This document shows positions 42,909-51,900 of a stretch of 64,000 nt of DNA, one piece after another (within the stretch, counting starts at the first letter, position 1; every line of letters begins with the position of its first letter). Source of the stretch: Bifidobacterium catenulatum PV20-2. GTDB taxonomy: Bacteria > Actinomycetota > Actinomycetes > Actinomycetales > Bifidobacteriaceae. The notes beneath the pieces are model-generated. The model had not been told where the DNA came from. It saw only the letters and a program-made list of their open reading frames with translations, and made no database searches. Where the stretch lies: contig NZ_CP007456.1 in assembly GCF_000800455.1 (NCBI RefSeq), positions 1,426,001 to 1,490,000 on the forward strand. Direction: 5' to 3'. A program made the position numbers and the translations under genes.

Positions 42909-43166
42909 ATGCCGGTCATCAGCATGTTCTTCGGAATCATCATCACCATGAACGCGGACGATCATGTTCCGCCGCACATCCACGCCAGATATCAAGGACA
43001 CGAAGCGTCCTTCACCTTCGATGGCAACCTATTCAAGGGAGACTTCCCGCGCAAGCAGCGCAAACTGGTCGAGGCATGGGTGTTGCTGCATGCCGAAGAG
43101 CTGGAAGCCGACTGGGATCTGGCCTTCAACCTCGAGCATCCATTCAGAATCGACCCGCTACGCTGA
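42909..43166 (+). CDS. DUF4160 protein
   Basis: 85 residues: FGIIITMNADDHVPPHIHARY is the hallmark of DUF4160 (conserved PPHIH[AV]). AAGGAGG lies 5 nt before the ATG at 42909, while longer starts lack a site. DUF4160 is usually coupled with DUF2442, as here, and the pair is predicted to be a toxin-antitoxin-like module. A promoter candidate (TTGACT ... TATCCT) lies at 42847-42876. Confidence 0.85.
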   Translation: MPVISMFFGIIITMNADDHVPPHIHARYQGHEASFTFDGNLFKGDFPRKQRKLVEAWVLLHAEELEADWDLAFNLEHPFRIDPLR

Positions 43167-43182
43167 CAAGGAGGCGACGGAC

Positions 43183-43431
43183 ATGACCATCGACTATTCA
43201 ATCAAAGTGACCCAATGCGAACCCATGCCCGGCTACAAGCTCAAGGTCACCTGTTCCGACGGGGCGACCGGAATCTTCGACATGTCCCGATACGTCGAAC
43301 GCGGCATGTTCAAACCGCTCAAGGACACGCAGACGTTCGACCGCGTGCGACTCACGTTCGGCGTGCCCTCATGGCCCGGGGACATCGACATCGCCGCGGA
43401 ACGCGTCCGCTCCGACATGCAAATCATCTAG
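43183..43431 (+). CDS. DUF2442 protein
   Basis: 82 residues: YKLKVTCSDGATGIFDMSRY, RVRLTFGVPSWPGDIDIAAE matches DUF2442 (ends with the 'W.gdiDiap' block). The domain is thought to bind DNA or to be the antitoxin of the pair. It lies 16 bp after the DUF4160 gene. A terminator follows. Confidence 0.87.
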   Translation: MTIDYSIKVTQCEPMPGYKLKVTCSDGATGIFDMSRYVERGMFKPLKDTQTFDRVRLTFGVPSWPGDIDIAAERVRSDMQII

Positions 43432-43448
43432 GAGCCCACGCACCCCTG

Positions 43449-43481
43449 CCCCGACCGTCACCAAGACGGCCGGGGCTTTTT
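43449..43481 (+). terminator. Rho-independent terminator after the DUF4160/DUF2442 pair
   Basis: CCCCGACCGTC pairs with GACGGCCGGGG (one mismatch), followed by CTTTTTC. Confidence 0.85.
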
Positions 43482-43700
43482 CATGTCCGCATGCATGACG
43501 GACATGACGCGCCGCCGACCCCGCGTTTTTTCGCGAGGCCTTTTCATTTCCCGCGCTCCAAGTGTCCAAACCCATCGCCGTTTCCACGAGGGACGATTGG
43601 CGTAAGACACCGGCCTTCCCCTCAAGGCCATGAGTGAAAGGAGCGAGGAGTGAACGCGATCATCCTTCACGGCATTCCGCAATCATGCCGTGCGAAATCG

Positions 43701-43779
43701 CTCCCAATCAATGAAATTGATATGGGAGTAGCAAGCGACGTGATTGTAGCTACAATCACTCGATTCGCGGTGCGAATCG
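43701..43779. other. Candidate origin of transfer (oriT)
   Basis: Three inverted repeats in 79 bp: 43701-43728 (CTCCCAATCAAT, 3-nt loop, complement with one bulge), 43740-43759 (GTGATTGTAGCTACAATCAC, a perfect 20-bp palindrome) and 43761-43779 (CGATTCGC, 3-nt loop, GCGAATCG). They lie in a 448-bp gene-free stretch (43432-43879) just before mobC and the relaxase gene, the usual oriT place. A nick site could not be identified. Confidence 0.55.
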
Positions 43780-43879
43780 GCTTGCCGGGAAGACCCGTAC
43801 CCCATAGTCGGCAGAGCCTCCAGACCGCTCACGCGGCATCCCCGAAAACCCAACTCCACACCTCCAAGAGAGGTGCGGA

Positions 43880-44260
43880 ATGAGCTGGGCAGCAGGCAGA
43901 GATCGGAACATCTGCAAGCGAATCACGTTCACTCAGGACGAGTGGGAGCAGGTGCGGAAGCTGTATGAGGAGCTGACCAGGTACGCGCCGGAGCACCGTT
44001 CGTTCAGCTCCTATGCCCGCAGGATGCTGTCCGAACGGCGCATCCACGTCACCGAGATCAGGCCGCTGACGGACCCCGAGCCGATCGCGCGCGAGATCGA
44101 CCACATCGGCGTGAACGTCAACCAGATAGCCCACTGGGCCAATGCGAACGAGCACATCACGCCCGCTCAGGTGGAGGAGATCCGCGCGTCGTTCGACCGC
44201 ATCGAGCGTCTGCTCGGCGACCTGTTCGCCGACAGGCGCGAAGCCGAGCAGGACGTGTGA
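43880..44260 (+). CDS. mobC: MobC-like relaxosome accessory protein
   Basis: 126 residues: an N-terminal ribbon-helix-helix-like part (ITFTQDEWEQVRKLYEELTR) and the MobC block IGVNVNQIAHWANANEHIT. Such proteins bind oriT and open DNA for the relaxase. AGAGGTG 5 nt before the ATG. Its stop overlaps the relaxase start. Confidence 0.85.
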   Translation: MSWAAGRDRNICKRITFTQDEWEQVRKLYEELTRYAPEHRSFSSYARRMLSERRIHVTEIRPLTDPEPIAREIDHIGVNVNQIAHWANANEHITPAQVEEIRASFDRIERLLGDLFADRREAEQDV

Positions 44261-45891
44261 GCATGGCGGTGGTCAAGCTCGGCAGGCCCGTGAAATCGAA
44301 TCTCGGCGGGCCCAACGGGGCGATGGCGTACATCATCAAGCCCGCCAAGACCGATGGAGGAAGACTGGTCAGTTCCAACTACGAGCGGACCAGGACGGAC
44401 TACGACGCGCTGGCCGAAGGCATGCTCGACGACAACCGCAGGTCGCCGAAAGGCATCCGGAAGGACAGCCGTCTGGCCTACCACATCAAGCTCAGCTTCA
44501 GTCCCAAGGACCCCGTAACGCCCGAGCAGGTGCACGAGCTCGGCGTGGAATTCGCGCGCCGGATCACCGGCGGCGAATACAAGTTCGTGGTCGCCACGCA
44601 CACCGACCGGCACCACCTGCACGACCACATCATGGTGTGCGCCGCCTCCCGGTACGGGAAGCATCTGAAGGCCGAGCTGCCCAAGGACATCATCGACCAG
44701 TGGCGCGCGGTCAGCGACGAGATATGCCGCCGCGAGGGGCTGAGCGTCGTGTTCAACCCCGTCGTGGAGGAACAGACGCGCAAGATGCGGGACGGTACGA
44801 CAGCCGAAGGCGACGACGGAACGTCGCCGGCGCGCGATCCCGAACGCGACGATGAAGCATCCGTGCGGAGCGCGAACGAACCGGCGACGAAGACGCGGAA
44901 GGCCTCGGGCGGGGAGCCGTTGGAGCGCCGGTACGGCATGTCGATGGAGGAGATCTACGCGGCCGCAAAGGGCATGGGCGTCAAGGACCGGATCCGCATG
45001 CTGATCGACCTGACCTCGTCCACGGCGGAGAACTTCGAGGACTGGAAGGACATGCTCGACATCCGAGGCGTCGGTGTCGAGGTCCGTGGCCGGCACCTCA
45101 CATACACGCTCAAGGACACCGGCTTCAAGATCCGCGACGAGAAACTCGGCCAGGCATACGACATGACGAACATCATGGCCGGACTCGCGCACACGCCCGT
45201 CATCCCCATCACATTCAACCGCAGACTCGTCGCCAAACAGACCAGGAAGACGATCACCGTGTGGCTGCCAGGCACCCACCGGAAGAAGAAGATCACGTTC
45301 GACGCGAAGCGTCTCGTGGACGACGGCGGCTCCACGCTGCGCGCGTTCCTGCCCCGCGACCGCGACCAGATCATCCTCGACCCGTCCAACCGGTACGCCG
45401 GCAAGACCCCGACGCCCGGCCTCTACCAGTGGTTCGGCGAGCCGACGAGCCGGCTCGAACCGCAGACCACGCCCGAACGGCTGCCCCTCAGATACGGGGT
45501 CAGCCCCGCCCAGCAGCGCTACTACCAGGCGCAGGCAAGACGCCTCGACCGCCTCGCCGGCGAGGCGAAGGCGCTGAACGCGGCGATCCGATGGACCCGC
45601 CTCGCGGGCGGCGACAGCGCCAAGGGACTCAGGCTGCTGCGCGGGAAGGTCCGCGAATCGCACGACGAACTCCAGGCCGCCGTCATCGCGTTGCACGACG
45701 CGATCCAACAGGAAGACCCTGACCTCGAGGCCGAGACGCGCGGCGAGATGGAACGCCGCGAGGCCCTGTGCGACCGGTACGAGGACGAGCTGTCCGCCAT
45801 CGAACGCGAAATCCACACGACCCGCGACCGCGAGCAAACGGAAACCGAGCAACGCGAACAGCAGCGGCACAAGCGTGGACGGCCCATCTGA
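44257..45891 (+). CDS. Relaxase/mobilisation nuclease (MOBP-type)
   Basis: 544 residues (GTG 44257; ATG at 44263 also possible). The N-terminal relaxase domain has PNGAMAYIIKPAKTDG and the three-His metal motif in ATHTDRHHLHDHIMVCAA (~112-128). The catalytic Tyr is probably in the first ~50 residues (SNYERTRTDYDAL). A second part (YTLKDTGFKIRDEKL, YGVSPAQQRYYQAQAR) and a coiled-coil tail follow. It nicks oriT and pilots the strand through VirD4. Confidence 0.92.
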   Translation: MSMAVVKLGRPVKSNLGGPNGAMAYIIKPAKTDGGRLVSSNYERTRTDYDALAEGMLDDNRRSPKGIRKDSRLAYHIKLSFSPKDPVTPEQVHELGVEFARRITGGEYKFVVATHTDRHHLHDHIMVCAASRYGKHLKAELPKDIIDQWRAVSDEICRREGLSVVFNPVVEEQTRKMRDGTTAEGDDGTSPARDPERDDEASVRSANEPATKTRKASGGEPLERRYGMSMEEIYAAAKGMGVKDRIRMLIDLTSSTAENFEDWKDMLDIRGVGVEVRGRHLTYTLKDTGFKIRDEKLGQAYDMTNIMAGLAHTPVIPITFNRRLVAKQTRKTITVWLPGTHRKKKITFDAKRLVDDGGSTLRAFLPRDRDQIILDPSNRYAGKTPTPGLYQWFGEPTSRLEPQTTPERLPLRYGVSPAQQRYYQAQARRLDRLAGEAKALNAAIRWTRLAGGDSAKGLRLLRGKVRESHDELQAAVIALHDAIQQEDPDLEAETRGEMERREALCDRYEDELSAIEREIHTTRDREQTETEQREQQRHKRGRPI

Positions 45892-45934
45892 ACCGTCCGG
45901 GAAAACACCAACCGACAACAGAAAGGAAACAACA

Positions 45935-46999
45935 ATGCCAATCGAGGAACAGGCTGAGGAAAAGATCCAGAACGCCGTCCAAAGCATCATCACCGGAGGG
46001 GCGAGACTCATGCTCAGAATCCCCAAGGGCGTGGCCATGGCGATGCTCCGCTCCGGCATGAAACTCGCAAAGACCGGCGTGCACGCCGCGGGCGCGGCCG
46101 TGAAAGACGGGATCGACAGCGGCGAGATGTCCGAGAAACGATTGCAAAGGAAGAAGGACGGCGACCTGCACGAGCTGCAACTCGACGACTCGACCATGCG
46201 CGAGGTGCAGCACAGCCTCAAGCAAGCCGGCATCGACTACCACCTCGAACGCACCGACCGGGGCCAGTTCATCCTGCACTTCGCCGGCAGGGACGAGGAC
46301 CACGTCCGCCACGCCGTGCAACGCGCTTTCAAGAACATGGGCCTGGACATCGCCGACGAAGACTTCACCGTCGAGCAGACGGAACAGCAGGAACGGACGA
46401 CGGAACAGACCCGCAGCGAACCGGAGACCCCGGCACGGGAGACGCCCGTCGAACCGGAGGCGAAGCCCATGCCGCCCCAGCGCATCGCCTGGGACTTCGT
46501 GGATCCGGAGGTCATGGAGATGGCCGCGAACAGCCTCGCCGCCCGACATCCCGAACTCTCGTGGGACAAGCTCATGGGCGACACGGCATGGAACGAGCAG
46601 ACCGGCCGCGATTTCGCGGACCGGATCATCGGCAAGTCCGCCGCCGACCCGAGCCTGCGCGACGAGCTCGACACCATCCTGCGCGACGACTACGGGCAGG
46701 GCGCGCAAACCCAGGAGCAGAACCGTGCGCAGACGCCCGAGCCAAGCCGGGAGACGCCGGCAACGGAGCCGGAAAACCAACCGGAACCCACGCCGGACGA
46801 GGCCCGGGCGCAGGCCGAGAAACAGCAGACACAGGCCAGAGCAGATAATCCCAGGCCGGCCGAGGAGCGGAAGCCGATCCGGTCGAAGAAGGCACTGCTT
46901 GAACGGTTCAAGACCCGGCTCAACGAGAACCTCGCCGAGCAGAAGAACCACATGCCACCCACCCAGAACAGGGACCGCACGCCCCGCAAGGGCCGCTGA
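45935..46999 (+). CDS. DUF3801 (PcfB-like) protein with shared C-terminal motif
   Basis: 354 residues. Residues ~1-150 match DUF3801/PcfB, a transfer accessory that brings substrate to the VirD4 protein (PcfB-PcfC in pCF10). The start has GARLMLRIPKGVAMAMLRSG; a helix-strand core ends near AFKNMGLDIADEDF. A long acidic, probably disordered linker follows, then SKKALLERFKTRLNENLA near the end, a motif repeated in other proteins of the element. AAAGGAAA precedes the ATG. Confidence 0.85.
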   Translation: MPIEEQAEEKIQNAVQSIITGGARLMLRIPKGVAMAMLRSGMKLAKTGVHAAGAAVKDGIDSGEMSEKRLQRKKDGDLHELQLDDSTMREVQHSLKQAGIDYHLERTDRGQFILHFAGRDEDHVRHAVQRAFKNMGLDIADEDFTVEQTEQQERTTEQTRSEPETPARETPVEPEAKPMPPQRIAWDFVDPEVMEMAANSLAARHPELSWDKLMGDTAWNEQTGRDFADRIIGKSAADPSLRDELDTILRDDYGQGAQTQEQNRAQTPEPSRETPATEPENQPEPTPDEARAQAEKQQTQARADNPRPAEERKPIRSKKALLERFKTRLNENLAEQKNHMPPTQNRDRTPRKGR

Positions 47000-47011
47000 A
47001 AGGAAACCACA

Positions 47012-48946
47012 ATGAACCAACAGGAACAGGCAACGAAACGCGCCGCGATCTTCCAGGACACCATCAACGGGACCAACGACCCGACCCCATGGCCCGTGTC
47101 CATGTGGGCCTTGTCCGGCGACACGATCTGGACGGCCGGCACGGCGAGGACGGCCGGCGAGGATTCGGTGGGCATGATCTACGACGCCGGCGACACCATC
47201 GTTCACCGGAACACGATCGCCGGCGACGCGACCCGCGCCACCGAATCCTTCGTCATCAGACCGACGGACGGACAGAGCCCGATGGACGCGATGCTCGCGG
47301 GCATCGAACAATGGAACCACCGTCATCCCGACCGGTGGGACACCGTGGCCACGCCGGGCGAGTACCGCATGACGGATCCGACGACCGGCCGGCCGCTCCC
47401 GATGGGGTGGAGCGACAGCCTCGCCGTGGCCGCGTCCGCGGCGGGCCGGCTCGACCCCGACCTGCTCCAGGCCAGCCTCATGCAGAACGCGGTCGAGCAC
47501 GAGCCGCGCCCCTGCGTGTTCTTCCTGGAGGACAACGGATACGACCTCATGGTCTTCTCCTGGCATCGGAACCAGCAGGGGCTGTTCGACGCGATGAGCT
47601 TCAAGCACCTGCAATACGACGACCTGAGCATGCAGGTCACGACCATCAGCCACAGCGAGGACATGAGCGAGTCCTTCCCCGCCAAGACCATGAGCGACGG
47701 CGAACTGCTCACCCAAAGCCGCGTCTACCGGGACGAATACCAGTACTGGCGCGAACGCGACGGCGGATCCGTCGCCCAGGGCATGACCGGCCGCGTCATG
47801 CGCAGCGGACTGCTCAAACCGGGACTGGAGCAGAAGCCACTGCTGAACCTGAACGACGGTCGACGCGCCCCGGACTGGGACGAGTTCACCGACCAGGCCG
47901 CCATGGCCATCCTCCAGGGCCGACCCATCTCACCGACGCCAGCGCTCCCCCAACAGGAACAACCAGCGCAGGCCACCGATCCCGCCGCCGCGACACGGAC
48001 ACCGGCTCGGACGGCCGCGACGACAAAACAGGTCTGGCCGAACGCGTGGGTGGCGAACAGGCTCGCGCACACCTATATATTGCGCGCGAAGGACGGACGC
48101 GACTGGCCGAAGATGATCGTCGGACTCCCCCGCGGCACCGCCATCGACGGACAGGACCTGACCGGCTGGGCCACCGACATGTTCATGAGCGGAAAGAACC
48201 AAAAGCAGAAGAACGAGGGACGGGCCGTCAACCTCAGATTCAAACCAGACACCCCGGTCGAACTGTTCACCGGCCGCGGCACGGAACGCCGCACCGTACA
48301 GGTCGACCCGCAGACGCTCGTCCAGGCGATCATCGACGCGCAGAAACGCAACCGTGACGCCGAGGAGACGCTCGACACGGCATCGGTGGAACTCGCCTCG
48401 AAAACCGTGGAGGAATCCTGGCCGCAAATCAGCCGCATGCAGGGCCGGTTCACGGAATACCAGCGCGCTGGCACGTACAAGCCGGCCGTCGCAATGAAAT
48501 GGGCGCGCCGACTCGTCGACCGGACCGCCGAAACGGACGAAGGACGGTGGACCAACCGCCAACGCCGCCAGGCCGCCGGACTGCTCATCCAGGAACTCGC
48601 CGGCACACAGGAACCGACGCAGGACAGAGACAAAACGGCGAGCCGGCCAACCGTCGAACAGGACGCGGAGGCGACGGACACGCCACGGAAAACGGAGCCG
48701 ACCACGTCGACGGAACAGGGACGGGACCACGACGAAGCCGGCTCGCCGGCCCTGGCCGCCGTCACGGAGACGAAAGCCGAATCACCGGAGACGACGCGGC
48801 ACGACAAACCGGAACGACGGCACACGGACCTGAAGTCAACGCTTGACCGGTTCCGGACCAGGCTCAGGGAGAACCTCGACGGACTCAACACAGCCATGCC
48901 CGCACCCGGCCTCGACCAGAACCGCGGGCAGCGGAAAACCCTATAA
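47012..48946 (+). CDS. Large uncharacterised ICE protein with shared C-terminal motif
   Basis: 644 residues; no domain recognised in the N-terminal ~270 (MWALSGDTIWTAGTARTAGE; FVIRPTDGQSPMDAMLAGIE). A middle segment (AKDGRDWPKMIVGLPRGTAI, GWATDMFMSGKNQKQKNEG) looks like an ssDNA- or ligand-binding module and is followed by a helical part and a disordered acidic stretch. It ends in KSTLDRFRTRLRENLD, the recurring tail motif. It sits between the DUF3801 and helicase genes in the transfer operon. Confidence 0.75.
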   Translation: MNQQEQATKRAAIFQDTINGTNDPTPWPVSMWALSGDTIWTAGTARTAGEDSVGMIYDAGDTIVHRNTIAGDATRATESFVIRPTDGQSPMDAMLAGIEQWNHRHPDRWDTVATPGEYRMTDPTTGRPLPMGWSDSLAVAASAAGRLDPDLLQASLMQNAVEHEPRPCVFFLEDNGYDLMVFSWHRNQQGLFDAMSFKHLQYDDLSMQVTTISHSEDMSESFPAKTMSDGELLTQSRVYRDEYQYWRERDGGSVAQGMTGRVMRSGLLKPGLEQKPLLNLNDGRRAPDWDEFTDQAAMAILQGRPISPTPALPQQEQPAQATDPAAATRTPARTAATTKQVWPNAWVANRLAHTYILRAKDGRDWPKMIVGLPRGTAIDGQDLTGWATDMFMSGKNQKQKNEGRAVNLRFKPDTPVELFTGRGTERRTVQVDPQTLVQAIIDAQKRNRDAEETLDTASVELASKTVEESWPQISRMQGRFTEYQRAGTYKPAVAMKWARRLVDRTAETDEGRWTNRQRRQAAGLLIQELAGTQEPTQDRDKTASRPTVEQDAEATDTPRKTEPTTSTEQGRDHDEAGSPALAAVTETKAESPETTRHDKPERRHTDLKSTLDRFRTRLRENLDGLNTAMPAPGLDQNRGQRKTL

Positions 48947-48960
48947 GAAAGGAGAGAACC

Positions 48961-51900
48961 ATGGTGAGAAAACGCCTATACGCGAAGCGGACGGCCTCGG
49001 CCGAATACGAGCAGCTGGACCTGTTCGGCCTTCTCGAGGAGGAGCAGCGGCAGGCCGACAGGACGGCGGAACAGGCGCACGGATACGAGATAACGGTGGG
49101 CCACGTCGCGGTGCAACGACTCCGCGCACGCGGCGCGGACGACGAGACGATAGCCGCCGTGGCGGCCGAATACCGGGAGAACCGGCTCCGTGGACTCGGC
49201 CGGCGGGACGCGCGGATCGCCGCCGAGAACAAGCTCGGCGTCGGCGCCGCCACGCCCGGCGAAACCACGCCGCAACCTGTGGTAAAACGTTTCACACAAT
49301 CCTCCGGCACGGAAAACAATATCGAAGAAAGGAACAATGATGGACGAGATGACATGGACCGACCCGCAGCTCAAGGCGCTCTACGAGCGGCACCTCAAGG
49401 CGATGGAGCAGCGCCGGGCGGCGCATCCGGAACTGTTCAACAAGTGGGCGGTGCCGTACAAGGTGTTCACCCGCAACAGCCTGCACGGAATCCAGAACAT
49501 GCGCATCAACTGGCTGATGGACAACCATCCGCAGCGGTTCAGGGAGATGATGATGGCCAACGTGCTCGAGGAGCATCTGCGGGACATCGAGAGACGCACG
49601 AGGGAACGCCAGGCGCAGATCATGGACCGGCTGATGGAGTCCAGGCACCTGCTCAACCGGACGGACTGTCTGAAGGCGGCACCGCAGATGACCGACCTGG
49701 ACCGGCTCAACGGGATGAACGAGGCGCAGGCGGAGTCGATGAGCATGGCGATCCACGAGATCGTGGAAAGCTTCTAGCATCCCTCGACTCGCAACGCGCG
49801 CGTTCGCCCCGCGAACGCGCCGAAGCGAACATCGCCGCCATCCGGACGCTCAAAGCGCTCGATGGGAACGGCGACGAGCCGCCCTCCACGGAGCAGACGG
49901 ACACGCTGCGCGGATACTCGGGATGGGGCGGATGCGCGGACGCGTTCTCCGACAAGCCCGAATGGGCCGCCCTGGCCGCCGAGATCCGCGAACTGCTCGA
50001 CGACGACGAGTACGCGCAGGCGCGCGCCTCCACACTGACCGCCTACTACACGCCCGGCCCCGTGGTCAAGGCCATGTGGGACGCGCTCGATATCGGGTCC
50101 GCGCCCATCCAGGTGCTGGAGCCCGGGTGCGGCACGGGCAATTTCATGGCCGGCATCCCCGAAAACATCAAGGCGCACGTGTCGGGCGTGGAACTCGATC
50201 CGGTCAGCGCGCGCATCGCGGCCGCGCTGAACCCGGACGCCACGATCCTCAACGCGGACCTCGCGGACTGCACCATCCACCCGGGATTCGACCTCGCCAT
50301 CGGCAACGTGCCCTATTCGGGCGACATCAGCCTCGACTACCGGACCATGGACGGCGGCACATCCCGCCTCCCCCTGCACGACTACTTCATCGAACGCTCG
50401 GTGGACGCGCTGCGCCCCGGCGGCGTCGCGATGCTGCTGACCAGCAGGTACACGCTCGACAAACGCTCCGAGACCATGCGCGCCGACCTCGCGAGGAAGG
50501 CCGAGCTCGTCGGCGTGGTGCGCCTGCCGTCCTCGACGTTCGCACGCCAGGCCGGCACCGAGGCCGTCACCGACGTGCTCGTGCTGCGCAAGCGCGAACG
50601 GACGCTCGACCGCACGCCCGACGAGGCATGGATCCACTCCGCACCGATCGCCGTGCCCGGATACCAGGACGTGACCGTCAACGTCAACCAGGCGGTCGCC
50701 GACGACATGCCAGCACACGCGGTGGGAGACATCAGACCGGTGATCGGACGGTTCGGCGGCGATTTCGACGTCGTCTTCCAGGGTGACGCGGAACAGGTCG
50801 GCGAACGACTCCACGGCCTGCTCTCATCGCAAATGCAAATCTCTCAGGCCGGACCATTAACGCCGGAAACGACGGGACCCGTGGCCCGCGCGGAGATCGT
50901 GGTCCGGCCGGACCACGTGGCACCGTTCGAATACTCCGTCGACCAGCGCGGAGTGGTCTGGTACGGCGACGGAATCACCGTCACCGAGATCGCCCACGGC
51001 CAGGGCGACGAGGCGCGGCGCCTGCGCGGCATGATCCGCCTGCGAGACCTGGCGCGAGAACTCCAACGGCTCGAACTCGACCCCGCCCGCGTCGACGACC
51101 CGGGCGTGGAAGCCAAGCGTGCCGAACTCGACCGGGCGTACGACCGGTTCACGGGCGAGTTCGGACGACTGTGCGACCGCGCCAACCAGCGCGCCTACAG
51201 CGGCGAGGAATCCGGCTGCCATCTCGTCATGGCATTGGAGGAGACGGATGAAAAAGGAAGGTTCGTCGGCAAGGCGAAATGCCTCTCGCAACGGACCATC
51301 AGCCCCGTGCCGCCCATGCCTGCCCATGCCGACAGTCTGGACGACGCGCTGAACATCAGCCTCGACCGCGATGGCAGGGTCGATCTGGAACTCATAGCAC
51401 GCCTGGCCGACACCACCGTCGAGGAGGCCGAGGCGGGCCTGGGCGATCGGATCATACGCAGCCCCGACACCGGCGACGTCATGCCCGCCGAGGACTATCT
51501 CACCGGCGACGTGGGAACGAAACTCGACCACGTCACGGCCATGGCCGAACACCTGAGACACCGTGCCGGCACCGAGGCCATGACACAGTTCGCGGCATCC
51601 ACCTACGCGACGCCGGAGGACATGCCCGCCATGGAGCAGGCGCGCGAATGGATCGACACCGCGGGAACGGACGTGTGGCGCAGCCTCACGGACCCATATG
51701 CCGCCGAATCCTACAGGGATCCGGCACCGGTCATCGAACGCATCAACGACGGACGACACGGATGGACCATGGGCTGGAACCGCAACCCGGAACTCGTCCT
51801 CGCCCTCGCCTGGCGGGCTGTGGAGGAACTTCCCGAGAGCCATGCGCGCGTCACCCTCGAACGATCCGACATCGGAGAGCGGAAACCGTGGCACGCACCG

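Noticed and set aside
43650..43883. 77-codon frame across the palindromes before mobC
   Set aside because: It runs through three inverted repeats and looks non-coding, though GGAG-like purines precede it.
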